A stretch of 64,000 bases of DNA from Prototheca cutis (Eukaryota; Chlorophyta; Trebouxiophyceae; Chlorellales; Chlorellaceae): positions 564,415-628,414 of the forward strand of contig BCIH01000009.1 of the NCBI GenBank assembly GCA_002897115.2, read 5' to 3'. Positions 34,601 to 47,019 of this stretch are shown in pieces. The notes under the pieces were generated by a model. That model searched no databases, had not been told where the DNA came from, and saw nothing but the letters and a program-made list of their open reading frames with translations. Made by a program: the position numbers and the translations under genes. Within the stretch, counting starts at the first letter, position 1; every line of letters starts with the position of its first letter.

Positions 34601-35271
34601 GAATCGAATGCACTCTGTCCAGGCCCTGACTGCTTGCATTCGCTTGCAGTACCTGCTGAGCGGAGGGTGCAAGTACACTGTCTCCACGATCTACCTGTGG
34701 TAAGCACGGTGGGGGAATGGGCACATCATGTGCGTGGCATGGTTCCAGTGTTCTTCTGGCATGATGGCATTTGGACCCCTTTGCAAGACTGGGATCTGAA
34801 CAACCCCATGCCACATATCGCAGGAACCTGGAGTCTTGGGACCCTCAGGTAGGCGGGGGTTGGTTGACCAACCTGATGAGTCACCTGTTTTACCCAATTG
34901 ATTTGATTTCAATTCATTGGCACCTCCTTGTTGGTTGCCTGGGCATCCCCTCACAATGGCATTCTCAATTCCGGCACCTCTGCTGACCTCAGTTTGACCG
35001 CCGCCATTCAACATCGCATCCGCTGCAGAGCATCTACCCGCTTGGTTTTGTCGACGCGGCATCTCAACAGCTCAACCCGAGGGGTTACTACGACCCCGTC
35101 ATCGTCAAGACCATTAATGACCACAACATGGAAGCGACGGCGATGTCGGACGGCTGCACTGAGAATGAGCAGCCCGCCGAATCCCAGAGGCTGTGGCGGA
35201 GTCCCCGCCTGCTTCCTGGCGACCGTCCTGATTACGCCACCCCGAGCCCGCTGCCGGGGACAACGGTCTAG
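31635..35271 (+). CDS. Secreted algal protein of unknown function, probably TIM-barrel-like
   Basis: A multi-exon gene of about 14 exons. Exon 1 (31635 to about 31697) is a signal peptide (LQAVLLGGLLLQAS). Exon 2 (31812-31929) gives IFLAGNWDYMDWYHNGSS. Later blocks are FNRFNATEVKHWCYDRQGHS, GLDIAINTRIDDGLALGGW, RNTLAFNPLEVAGRWSYLEA, VDFVLQGEMGATIFFYPDEW, FDFIGISAYVPMPSP, HFIEFGVGGGLNQQGTQ and the C-terminal YLWNLESWDPQSIYPLGF, with stop TAG at 35269-35271. Strand-like blocks ending in charged residues (IDDGL, QGEM, EFGVGGG) suggest a glycoside-hydrolase-like barrel, but I cannot name the family. It carries several N-glycosylation sequons. Splice sites are GT-AG. The gene appears intact although an LTR lies 195 bp upstream. 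Confidence 0.7.
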
Positions 35272-35425
35272 GACATGCGAATGATGCGTTTTTGTCCGTG
35301 ACACCCAATTCTCACCCCACCTGACACTGGCCTCCATTGATTCATCATTCATTCAGACCGAGAGTTGCATTGTTCCGGGTCCGAGAGCGTCCTGCCTCGG
35401 CCCCAGTTGTCCTTGCAGTCACATG

Positions 35426-35430
35426 TGTAA
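35426..35430 (+). terminator. Candidate poly(A) signal TGTAA for the secreted-protein gene
   Basis: TGTAA 155 bases after the stop at 35271, between this gene and the convergent gene ending at 35573. Confidence 0.4.
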
Positions 35431-35572
35431 CACTGTGCATTGGCTTTTGTCAGGGAGATGCTGGGAAAGCAGTGGGATGCACCGTCAGGATCCAGGGCAC
35501 CCCGCTTGATCCAGGGGTATGAGGACTCCAGGAAGAGGATAACCACTTCACCCACCGCACTACTCTGCTCTC

Positions 35573-37300
35573 TCACCGCTTGCGTTGGACAAGAGGGACG
35601 TCGTCCTCGCTGTCGTCCTCGCCATCAAACCCTCCATCCAAAAAGGCGACGTCACGATCGGTGCGGCCCGTGCTTGCCCGCCGGCGGGGGCCGGGCTTGG
35701 TTTGGGCATGGGCAGGCACCACCAGGTCGTCCGAACCCGAGTCTGCAGCCGACGAGGTCCGGCGCTTTTTGGAAGGCAGGACCTCGGGCTCGCTGTCTTC
35801 GTCACTCCACTCAGCCTCGCTTTCTTCCTCGCGCTTGGCCGAAATTGTTTTCTTCTTCTGCGCCGACACGGCAGAAGACTCTGCTTTGCAATGTTTGTTG
35901 GGGAGGAGGGGGGGGCTATGAGTGCGTGTGGGCGAACGAGACGGCAACCACTCTGGTGCTGAACCAACTTTGCCGGCGATGCCAGCCGTCCAGCAGACAG
36001 TTCACAGCGCTCGGCAGTGGTGCTGGATCATGTGATCAGACAAAATAAAAACAAGTTCCTGGGCTCCTCTCACGGACAAAAGAAAGAAAGAAAGACAACC
36101 CCCAGCTCCCCACGCATCAAACCAACCAACACCGACCTGTGCTCTTGCGCTTGGCGGGACTTGGGTTTGGCTGTGTCTGGCGCGATGCCGGTCGGGACAC
36201 CTGGCGAGAAGCTGGCCGTGCAGCGGCCCGCTTGGCTGCCTGCTCATCCGCCCACGCTGCCGCGTCAGCCTCGGGAAGCAGGCCGTGCATGGCGCACCAC
36301 CGCCGAGCCATCTCGCTGTCAGGCCGCTGCGTCAGCAACGACACGTAAAACTTGCGGAGTGGGTCGCCCTGGGACGAAGGGGTTGGGGGGGGGGGGTGCA
36401 GCGGTGTCTTCTCTCAGGCCCATGGTGCGCTGGTGGGATGAAGGCAAGGGGAGCCAGTCATGGATAGGGCCTGTCCGTCGGCCGGCAGCCCAGCATGAAA
36501 ACAATCATGTCACCTCCTCAGGGGTGTCGCGAGTCTGTCCCGGGAGTGCGTACTCCTTCTTGACCTTGACAGCTTTGCTCTGAGACTGAGAGGTCTGGGA
36601 TACCGCCGCGCTCTCCTGTGCACTCGACTGCCCATTCTCAGACTTGACAGGCTTGGGCTCCGCCTTGACGGGGGAAGGGTCCTGCCACGGGCACAGGGGT
36701 AATGCATGGCGTCAGATCATGCGTTTTCCAGATGTCCAGGCAGGAACCAGGGCAGCACGGGCGGGGGTTCTGTGCAGTTGCCAAGGGGCCCACCATGAGA
36801 ACCACATAAAACACTGTCCACAACCCTGGTCCCAATGCACGCATGCAAAGTCCACACAAATGAGATGCATGCATGCCCATACGCACAGGCTTGATGGTCA
36901 CACGGGGCTGGGTTGGAGGTTTTGCCGAAGGTTCGGCGGTGGCAGTCTCCTGCAGGATCGGGCAACAGTGTTCGCTGCATTTCGTGCCAGCCACTGACGG
37001 TCCTGATGTCGGTCTTGATTACCAGCAGCCAACATCGTATTGCAATGATGCGTGATCAGCAAGTCCCAGCTCACCTTCTTCGGGGATACGGTGTCAGCCT
37101 CGCTCTTCACCCCTGCACGGGTTAGGCAGGGGAACCATTCCGATGGGATGGGGATCGGGAAATGCCGTGGCGAGCCTGTAGCCTGCGTTTCCTAGTCGGA
37201 GTGCCAAGCATGCCCCCGAATGCACGGATTCGCGATCACCTGCGAGATGCTTCCGTTTCTGAGCGAGCGGGATGTCCTCGTCGCTGCTGCTGTCACCCAT
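35573..37300 (-). CDS. Acidic/basic low-complexity, probably nuclear protein; function unknown
   Basis: Six exons on the minus strand. It begins at 37300 with MGDSSSDEDIPLAQKRKHLA. Short exons near 37.1 and 36.95-36.89 kb follow (TATAEPSAKPPTQPRVTIKP), then one near 36.68-36.52 kb (VKAEPKPVKSENGQSS). The only globular-looking block comes next, at 36.37-36.16 kb: LRKFYVSLLTQRPDSEMARR followed by WCAMHGLLPEADAAAW. The last exon (about 35.89-35.57 kb) alternates acidic patches and KKRR-type nuclear signals and ends EDDVPLVQRKR. The family is not one I can name. The PDSEMARRWCxxHGLL block looks conserved and is the best handle for a search. Paired SDED and KRK clusters suggest a chromatin or nucleolar protein; that is inference. 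Confidence 0.65.
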
Positions 37301-37828
37301 GGCACTCCCGAGCGCCAGCTGTCAAACCGGCTGCCTGCCCCCACAGGGCAGGGTGGGCGCAGTCAGATTTGAGGTTTGGAGCGGAATGCGTCCTGCGATG
37401 CTGGGCAGGGCCGTGGGACAGCTCTCTGGGCGTCCCGGAATGCGGGCAGGCAGAGTGCTCAGATGTCCAGAGGCCGTTCAGCAACGGATCGCCGTCATTG
37501 GCGTCAGGACATGCAGTCCAAGACTGTCAACATCAAACAATATTCCGATGCTAGTCAAATGTCTACAATAGGACCAGTGTCAGACCATCGCGGCTGGCCA
37601 GTGTGCCACACGACTTCCGTACACCCCTTTCTGGTGCCCCGCCAGGTCGTCCGGTGTGGGGCAATTCGAGATAGGGGTGCTCTCAACGCTCGACCTTGGT
37701 GCGCACCGCGTAAAATGCCTGATCACATGCGGCGACTATGTAAACCGTCCGACACAAACACATTTGCATATGCTTTACAAATGACCTGGCGCATGATTGT
37801 GTGGATGTCCTAGGGAGCGGAGAGGGCC
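37301..37828. promoter_or_regulatory. Divergent promoter region, unknown nuclear gene and subtilase
   Basis: 528 bp between the two starts. No exon or repeat recognised; slightly AT-richer near 37720-37800. Confidence 0.35.
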
Positions 37829-39433
37829 ATGTTGCCGCCCACCTGGGTGCTGCTGTGGATCGCCCTCCCAAGCTTGCTCCTGCTGGCGGCAGGGGCCTCC
37901 TCAGCCTCCCCTCCCCTCATACATTTGAAATCTGGGAGCATACGAGCACATGCCCACAACAACCGGTGCGTTTGCTGCAGGGACCTTGCCTGCGCCCTTT
38001 TGCGTGGCGGAGCGTGGCTGCCAGCTTCCGCAGGGCGTGGCAGTGACCTTGTGGCAGACCTTGCCCTGCCTCAGCCCCGGTACCCCCCACTCCCCGACCG
38101 CAGGGAAACCCACCAGCGATTGCTGCTGTCGGAACCCAACTTTTACACGTATTCCAGGGACTGGGGTGCTCTAGCCAATGTGGAGCAGTGGCTGGTCACG
38201 GGGCTGGAGAACAGCGACACCGACAGCGCCGCCACTGCTGTGGAAGCCACTGGGGGTCAGGTAATTGGTTACATCCCGTCCAGCACACTGCTCGTCCTGG
38301 CGTCCCCAGAAGCTGTGGCTGATCTGCTGCAGACACCGGCCGCAATCAATGGCAGCATCTCTGTGGTGGGTTACGTGGGGCCGTGAAAAGGGGGGGGGGG
38401 GGCTGGCCCGTTTGATTTCTTTCCTTGGATCCGGTGCTTGGTACTGCCCAGGTCCTGGGTTGCTGTGGATTTCTGGAGCTTTGTGGTGCTGAACGTACAG
38501 CTCCCGAGCTTGTCAGTTGTTGCACTGATTGATTGATTGTGACGGGCCTGCCCTTGAGAGTGGCGTCCTTGCAGAGAGTAAACAAACGCAGCAATATCGT
38601 GTTCGTCCACCCACCACTATGCTCTTGACATGCAGCTGCCCTTTGAGGCACGCCACAAGATGAGCCCCGGATGGAGCCGTGTGCATGCACTGCTGCAAGC
38701 TGCTGGCGGTGCAAACAGCTCGCTGGTCGGGCCGGCACTCCGGGCGGCCGGGATTTCTACTGAGATTGTGGACGCCAAGCCGCGTGTCAAGGTGTCGGTG
38801 GCCTTTGCCCCCCTGCATCAAGATCCCGCTGCACACTGCGGCCGGGCAGCGGCCGCTGACTGGCTGCCCCTGCTGCAGGCTCGGTTTGGCGCTGGCATGT
38901 CCCTCGGGGCGCAGACAGTCAGCGCGGTGTTTCTGGACGTGGAGCCCCAGGTTCTTGAGGTGGGTTTGTGGGAAGGGTGCGCGTCACTTTCTTTTCTTCG
39001 CAATCGCATCCGTAGGCTGCTGTGCTCTCTGATGCGCGACAAATGCCTCTCCTGCGGCACCACAAAATGATAATGAAAATACGAATGCCCTCTCTCGCTG
39101 TCCACAGGGCGTGCTGGACTGGCTTGCAGCGCGGCCGAGCGTGCACTGGGTGTCGCCCGCGCCAGCAGTGCGCATGCATAACATCCAGGCGAGTTCAATT
39201 ACGCAGTCAGGCCAGGCAGCGGCCTCAGCCACAGACAACACAAATGTCAGCCCCGACTACCACCCGATTTGGGCCTCGGGCCTCACTGGTGCTGGGCAGA
39301 TTATCGGCGCCGGGGACTCTGGCGTAGGTGAGATACACACTGATTGATTGCGTGGTTTTGTCGAGTTGCTTGCTTTAGGGTATGATGTAATTGCATTGTC
39401 ATCTGATCTCCAACAACTCTACCAACTTCTCAC

Positions 39434-39490
<57 letters not shown>

Positions 39491-39494
39491 CCCC

Positions 39495-39525
<31 letters not shown>

Positions 39526-42500
39526 ACACAGACCGCTATCACTGCTTCTTCTACGACCCTTCAGTGAGCTGGGCTTCGGGCCTTTCAAATCAGGACGGCG
39601 TAGAAGTGTTTTCAAGCACAGAGCACCGCAAGATCAGGTGCGTGTGGGTGTTGGGGCTTGGAATTGGCGGTTGCTGCTGCCTCGTGGGTACGCTGCTTGC
39701 ATCTCAACCAATAAAAGGATCAATGCAATTGACCAACCAGCCCTGCTTCCCTTTCCTGCACTGCCCTGCAGGTATTACCGTGCCTTTGGCGACTTTTCTG
39801 ATGCCAATGGGCATGGCACGCACACGATGGGCACACTGCTGGGCGCCACGGAGACGTCCAACACAACTGCAAGCAGCGTCGTCCAGTACGAGGGCATGGC
39901 CCCCGGTGCCAAGCTCGCCTTTATCGGTGGGTGACATGCAATTGTGTGTGTGTGTGTGTTGGGGGTGAGTGGGGGCCATTGTCGGATGGTGTCAACCCCC
40001 CACGATCTCCTCCCCTGACACACCGCCACAGATCTTGCCGCCGGCAATTCAGACAGCATCTACACGCCTGCCGACATCCAGAACGATTTCTTTGCCTACA
40101 CCACAGCTGTGGTACGTGTGGGCTGAGCCAGGGCTGGGTTGGTTGACTCGCCAGTTCCGCCGTTTGAAAAGACGACAAACACGCTCTAAGACAACCAAAT
40201 GAACAAACAGAAACGGCCCTCCTTCCCAAAAATAAATAAGTAAGTAATAAATAATAACAATAGCACTAAGACCTCAACGTAGGGTGCACTGCTGCATTCT
40301 GATTCGTGGGGCAGCACGTCGCTGGAGTACGATTCACTGGCGGCGCAGGTGGACCAGTACCACTGGAACAATCCTGACTTTCTTGCCATGTTTGCGGCAG
40401 GCAACGACGCAGAGACGACGAGCAATGGATCCATGACGGTGATGAGCCCCGCCACGGCGAAAAACATCGTGGCTGTCGGGGCGACCCAGACCGCGCAGCA
40501 GGGCCTGGGCGCTGCATCGACAGCTGCCACGGTGTACGACGCGGCGGTGACGCAGGACGACGGCCAATTGCTGCTGTCCTTCAAGGTTGTCCAGGCCAGT
40601 TTTGGCCCAGATTTATCTGCCTCGCTGATCAATGGCAGGTATGTCTTAGCTGCCGCCGACCCCCTGCTGGGCTGCGGCGGGGCGCTGGCGAATGCGAACG
40701 AACTCGAGAGCACCGTCGTGCTTCTCGAGCGCGGGAACTGCGTGCTGGTGGACAAGACGCTGGCTGCCCAGTCGGCCGGCGGTGTCGGCGCGCTCATTTT
40801 CGACAACATCCTCGGCGGCTATTTCGTTGCCGCGGCGAATGGGAGCGTTTCCAGCAGCGTGACCATCCCGACCGCGTCGGTGACGCGGCGGCTGGGCCAC
40901 ACCCTGGCCACCTGGCTGGCCTCAGGCATCTCGCTGAAAATCAGCTTCTCGGCAGCCTCTGCACCGAGCGCATCCTTTCAAAACCTGGCAGCCTACTCGG
41001 CGCAGGGCCCAACCCAGGACGGCCGGGTCAAGCCCGACCTGGTGGCCCCGGGGTCGCTGTATTCCGCCCTGGCCGTGGACAGCGGCGCGGAGGTGTGCGG
41101 GCTGACGGGGATGCAGGGCACGAGCATGGCGACTCCCGTGGTCGCCGGAGCTGCTGCACTGGTGCGGCAGTACTACGTCGACGGGTGGTACCCCTCGGGG
41201 GCGCCAAATGCCAGCGCCGCACTCACGCCCTCGGGAGCCTTGGTCAAAGCCACGCTCATGTCTGGGGCCGCGCCATTGACGGGGTATGAAGCCCTGACCG
41301 GGCTGCCCGTCGACCCCCCACCTTCCTTTCGCCAAGGGTTTGGCCGCATCCAACTCAGTGCGTTTATTATTTGTTGGTGATGTCTGCGTTTTCTAAGACA
41401 CATTTGCACACGTTTTGTGCTGTTCTTGATGTTGCGCTGCATTGGTTTTCAACCAGATACAAACAAACGCCATCTTCTACAACTCCCCCTGGCCCCCCCC
41501 AAAAATCCCCCTTACCCATAGATTCGACGGTGCCGCTGGCAAATATCGGGGGCTCGGCGGCCAGCCCCTCGACGCTGACGCTGCAGCAGGTCGACAAGGT
41601 GGACATCAGCACGGGTGACAGCCACAGTTATTGCCTGTGGACGACGGGGGGCGCCGTCACCGTGACCCTGGTCTGGACCGACTACCCCGGCCTGCCCAGC
41701 GCGTCCAAGGCACTCGTCAACGATCTCGACCTCACCGTGCGCGCCGGGGGCCTGGGTGGCGCGGTGCTGCTGGGCAACGGCGGCTCCATCACCAACGAGA
41801 CGGAGCCCGACCGCGAAAACAACGTGGAACAGGTGTCCATGCCCCTGGTCCCCGCAGGCCCACTCGCCATCACCGTGTCGGGGTACTATGTCTACTCACG
41901 CGCGGGGCCCCAACCCTATGCCCTGGTGGCCACAGGAGCATTTACGGGCGAGCTCGTCCGCCCCGACCAGCAGGGCGGCAACGCGGCCTGCAACGTCATC
42001 GAACCCAGCATCACCTCGGGGCCCGCGGGACCAACAAATGTTACACCTGTCACGTTTGCGTTTGGGGCCGCTGATGGATTGGTGGCGGTCGGCGTCACCT
42101 GGCAGTGCAGCTTGACGGATGAGTCTGGTGCTGTCGGTGCCACGGGTACCTTTGACTGGGAGGCGAGCGAGAGTTTTTTCCTTGTTGTTTCGAGGCTGTT
42201 GCTGGGGGGGGGGCATCTGGAGGCTGCACTTACGCGCCAGGCCCACGCATGCTCATGTCCATTCCAGAAAGCATCCACCTTCACAGCGAGCCGTGCTCCA
42301 CGCCACCCGTACCCGCCACAGGATTGCACGTCGCCCATCTCGCTGGATGGGCTGGACGACGGGTCGTACATGTTTGCGGTCCGGGCCAAGGGAGACACCG
42401 CCACAGCCAACAGCACCTTTATGCTGGTGAGAAGCTGCTTAAGAAAAGTTCCAAACGCTGGTAACATGGAGCATGCACATCGTGTGCTCAACCTTCACCC

Positions 42501-45500
42501 AATCGACGCACACTCAACCGACACAGGACACGACACCGCCTGTGATGTCATTTGGGTCCAGCAGTCCGGAGTCGGATTCGAGCTCGGATGCGGCAACGGC
42601 CAACGTGACTTTTACTGCGACTGACGAGCTCAGCGTCAATTACACCTGCTCGCTGGCTGTGGCACAGGGTGCCGCGACGCAGGGCACAGTGTTTTACGGT
42701 CAAGTCAATCCTTCTGCCTGGGCGCTGGACACCGTGGCGGACTGTGCCTCGCCTGCCGTCTTTCATTGGCTGCTTCCGGGGCAGTGGACCCTGACTGTCA
42801 CCGCCATGGATGCAGCAGGGAACCAGGTGTGTTCATGTCTCCGTTCTTTCTTGGAGCTTGGGGGTGTGGACGGGTGGGCATGTGGTGGTGCCGCCCCGGT
42901 GTTGCATCGCATGGGCCTCGCAACGTACGCCCCACACACCCTCCATAGAACATTTCCCCATCAATGAACTCCTCATGCAACGTCCACGGCAGGCATCGCC
43001 ACAAACCTATTCCTGGACGGTGGCGTTCTACGCAAACGAGCAATATGCCCGCCTGACCAGGCACGTTGCCTTGTCCCTGGGCCAGAGGGGTGGGCCAACT
43101 GGGATGGGCTCGGCTGATGCGGGAGCATTCGATAGACGCATGCATGCATGCCACGTTCTGGGACCCCAACATGCCCACAATGATCCCCACCAAAATCAAT
43201 GCAGTGGTCCATTTGGGCTGTCCAAGCTGCTGTCCCAGGTGGCCTTTAACTTCACCGTGTTTAGCTCGGCCGATGGGAGCGCCAGCGCGCTCACGAGCAT
43301 GTTGTCCGCCGGCACAGACTGCTGGCTGCAGGGCCCCGGGGAGAGCTCGTCCTCTGCCGATTGGAAGTCGTGCACTTCTCCGGTTGCCTACTCGGGCCTT
43401 GCCCAGGGCTCCTACACGTAAGTGGGCTTGGGGCTTGTCGGTGGGTCTTGTTTAATGCTGGTTGAGGGAAGGGAGTCTGGAAGGAGGTGATCTCTCACAG
43501 ACTTGATTGATCAAGCGCGGATGCATGCATGCATGAATGAAGGAATTCATCAATTCATGAATGAAAAGGCATGCGTGGTGCACAGCAGACCCACAACACG
43601 ACTCTAGTACCCTACCAACTGCAGGTTTTACGTGCAGCCCACTGCCCAGTCGTCGCTGTCGCTGACCAGCGATTCGGATGCGGCGCTGACGAGTGGGTCC
43701 ACTGCACAGTCCGCGTTCACCATGGACGGTACCATACCCAACGTCACCTTTACATCAAACACACCAGCCATCCTTGCAGTGAATACCACCGCTGTCGCGT
43801 TCGAAGCCGACAAGGACAACTGCACCTTTACCTGCGCGTACGTTGTGTGCATGGGGCCGATTGTGGGAATGGACATGCATCATTATTTATTGTTCAGTGG
43901 GTTTGTGTGTGCGCACCAAAGGGGGGCAGGGGGTTGTCCATGTTGCCTCTTCTTGGGGTGGGCAAGCAGGTGCAATTTCCCTTCGGCCAATGTCTGCGCA
44001 GGCTGACCGGTCCCGGCGGTGCTGGCCAGGCGCACACTTGCACATCACCGGTGGCATTGGAAAACCTCGCGGACGGCAACTACACGCTGGGCGTGGTTGC
44101 CACCGACATTGTAAGTCTGTGCTCGTAGTCTGCCCTGTGGGATTGAGCGTGTTTCTTTCTTTGCTTTTCTGGTTTGCGGAGAACAGATATTGAGTGCCTG
44201 CAGTGATGGCAAACGTGCCTGACAGATGCCTCACTCGCAAGGCGGTGAACTCACGGTATCCACATCATGAACACCCCTCGCTGGCCCCCTTTTGCAGGTC
44301 GGGAACGTAGGTCCTGCAGCAGAGCTTGGATTTATGGTGGACACCACACCGCCCTATTTCACAACACTGGCATACCCCAATGGCACGAGTACCGACAGCT
44401 TTGCCGTGCAATTTGCGGCCAGCGACGGAAATGGGTGCGTGGTTGTTGCAGGGGGCATGCATGCTGGGATCGCGCTGCTTTGACTAGCGGCCTTTGCCCG
44501 AAATTGCAGGTCTGGTGTCGTGAAATGCCATGTGAGTGCAATGCCTGATACCAAAGCACTCGAGGCATGGGCCCTATGCACATACAGGAGCGGCATTGCC
44601 AGTGTGGAGTGCCGTCTGACGGCCGTGTCGCTGGTGTCGAATGATTCTTCCTCGGCCGATGCTTACTCCAGCTGGAAAGACTGTACCAGTCCTACTACGT
44701 TCCAAAACCTCACGGTGTGTGTTGACTGTGTGGGTTGGAGGGGGTTGTGGGGGGAGGGGGAGGGGGGGTTCATCATTCGAAACATGGACTCATTGTGACC
44801 TGAAGGAGTAGAGTGCTTGCTGCTGCACTTTCAGACTGGCCAGGGAAACTGCACAAAAAATTGAGCCGAATCCTTGCCCTACGCCCAAATCATAAATCAC
44901 CAGGAGGGTCACTGGGGCCTGGAGCTGGTGGTGACTGATCAGGCAAATAACAGCTTTGACACTGGCCTCCTTGGCGTCTGGGTCTGGAGCACACCGCCCA
45001 CCATCACCGTCGCCAGTGGGCCCAGCAGGTGTGCGCTGCATGAGCAGGTGTTCTTTTTCTCCTCTGTGAGAGCGATGGAGTCGTGGCGGCATGCACCCTG
45101 CCGCCGCGGCGATTGCCCTTGCCACCAAGAGCACATGCGCTGTCAATGGACTCTGCCGGCACGCACATCATCTGGTGACAGCAAAATACCAACCTCTGCC
45201 CAATAAATATTCCAAAATCCACAGGTTGGAGACGGTACAGGACGTGTTCACGGTGTCGTTTGCGCAGGTGCAGCCTTCAGACTATACCACGGGCACGGCC
45301 GCGCCGGTCCAAACTTACCAGGTGCTCCTGGCTGGCCTGACGAGCGAGCAGTGGTCTTCCCTGAGCAATGGATCGTCATCCACGGGGACAATCACCCGTC
45401 GGCGCCTGCTGGACGACACATCGTCGACCGTGTCGGGAGATGCAGCTCTGGCAGGCTGGACCAACTGCTCTGCTAGTTGCACCATCGAGGTGCGCATGTT

Positions 45501-46477
45501 ATTCATGGCCCAGGGGAGGGGTTGTTTCTTGTGTTGCACTAGTCAATATGTGGAGCTTCCAAGACCAGCAGGCAACTCTGCGCCAACCTTTGTCTCCAGG
45601 GTTTGGGTTCCGGGCAGTACACCTACTCGGCACGCGGCATCGACGTTGCGGGCAACGTGGGCAGTGCCACCACGCCCGTGCCCTTCCAAATGGAAACCAG
45701 CAGCTCCAGCGGGTTCCCCGTCTGGGCCATTGTAGTCGTATCAGTCGGCGGCGCACTGGTCGTTGTTGCAGCGGTGCGCCGAGTGGCTGTATTGTGGTGG
45801 TGTGTGCAAGAGAGGGTGTGGGGGTTGGGGCAGAGGGTGTGGGGGTGTGTGGGGGGGGGACGAGTGTGTGCCCAGATATGGCAAATGAGCAGTGAAATTG
45901 CATCCAATGAACTTTGCGCTTTTCCTCTACCAAAAAAACACAGGTGCTACTCGTCTGGTGCTGCTGCTGCCGGCACAAGAAGACGGCGCGGCCTTCGGGC
46001 GCCGCGTCTGCCAGCCCTGGCAGACCCACTGGGTCCCAGGCCGCTGTCCACGGCACGGCCGGGCCGTGGGCTGCGCCAGTTCCGCAGGGATGGACGCCGA
46101 ATTCTCTTCCGCCTGGCTGGCCATCGACTGCCGGCCACCGGCCTCCTCCCCCGCCACCGCCTGCCCAGGCCGGGCCCTGGGCAGCACCTCCGGCATACCC
46201 GCAGTACGGCTATAACTATGCAGCACCGCTGCAGTATCAAGGAGCAGCCCAGTGGCACCCTTCACCATACGACGTAAACGCACGGGCACGGGAAGAGCAG
46301 GAGCTGGCGCTGGCCCTGGCGGCATCGAGGCGTGAGGCCGAGGCCGCTGCTGCAGGCCAGGCACCGCCGCTTGCTGACGGCCACAGTGACCCGCAGCTCC
46401 GGGCAGCCATCGAAGCCTCGCTGCGGGACCAGCAGGAAAAGGAGCAGCAGTCGGCCTGGGGCAACCCTTGGCGGTGA
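37829..46477 (+). CDS. Giant membrane-anchored subtilisin-like protease (S8) with PA domain, repeated ectodomain and UIM tail
   Basis: A serine protease gene of about 20 exons. Residues 1-27 are a signal peptide. A propeptide-like region follows, then the S8 catalytic domain: Asp in IIGAGDSGVD (39.31/39.53 kb), His in DANGHGTHTMG (39.8 kb), oxyanion Asn in MFAAGNDA (40.39 kb) and Ser in GMQGTSMATPVVAGAAALV (41.1 kb). A PA insert (VVLLERGNCVLVDKTLAAQS, GVGALIFDN) lies between Asn and Ser. A C-terminal beta domain (VTLVWTDYPG, VNDLDLTV) ends near 41.95 kb. Then come several modules with DTTPP, NxTFT and CTSP..L..G.YT..V.ATD motifs (42.0-45.7 kb). One transmembrane helix follows (FPVWAIVVVSVGGALVVVAA, 45.71-45.78 kb), then VLLVWCCCCRHKK, a proline-rich stretch and two ubiquitin-interacting motifs. 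Stop at 46475-46477. That all exons form one transcript is supported by continuous phase and the single signal peptide and helix, but is not proven. Confidence 0.8.
39435..39530 (+). repeat. Poly-C tract plus (CA)10 abutting a 3' splice site
   Basis: About 76 C residues with one T (39488) followed by ten CA units that end in the acceptor AG of the subtilase exon encoding DRYHCFFYDPSVSW. Confidence 0.9.
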
Positions 46478-47019
46478 TGATTGAAGAGGATGGAGAAATC
46501 ACCATCATCACCATGGCAGGTGTGCCTCCGGTACCCAGAATTGCAGCAGCAGGCCCATTCTAGGAATCCATCCAGATTTGGGCGTTCAAACACTTGCAAG
46601 ACATCCTCCCTTGGCACGAGATTCGTTGCAACGCCTTTCCCAGGTTTTCTCTGTTCACTTGTGTTCCATCAGAATGTACCCACCTACCAACTGCAACACC
46701 GCTGCTTGGCATGTCGATAGCTCTGTTTGCCACCGGAACAGACGCATGCTTACACTCCATGCACCCGCCAAATTGCTCTTTATAGCACAGGCCGGCCTCC
46801 CACTGTAACAGTAGGGGCGAGCACGCACAAATGCAACGCGCGACAACACGGCCGTGCGTGTCCTTTGAGGGATCACAGAAGAATGGGATCGCCACGGAGG
46901 GTCATGGTCCAGTCTGCACGCGAGATGGCCTCCCGGGTGAGTCCACAAACAGCACCGTGGAGGTCTTGAAAGCCACCTCGCATGGTGCCTCAGCCCTGCC
47001 TTGGCATCCTTCTCTGCGC
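46478..47019. other. 3' spacer between convergent subtilase and eIF5 genes
   Basis: 542 bp without a coding signal. It holds TGTAA on the plus strand at 46804-46808 (for the subtilase, 327 bases past its stop) and on the minus strand at 46750-46754 (for eIF5), so the two 3' UTRs may overlap. Confidence 0.4.

Noticed and set aside
38640..41400. Subtilase read as a bacterial or transferred gene
   Set aside because: Interrupted by GT-AG introns with the same repeat habits as its neighbours and similar base composition, so no sign of recent transfer.
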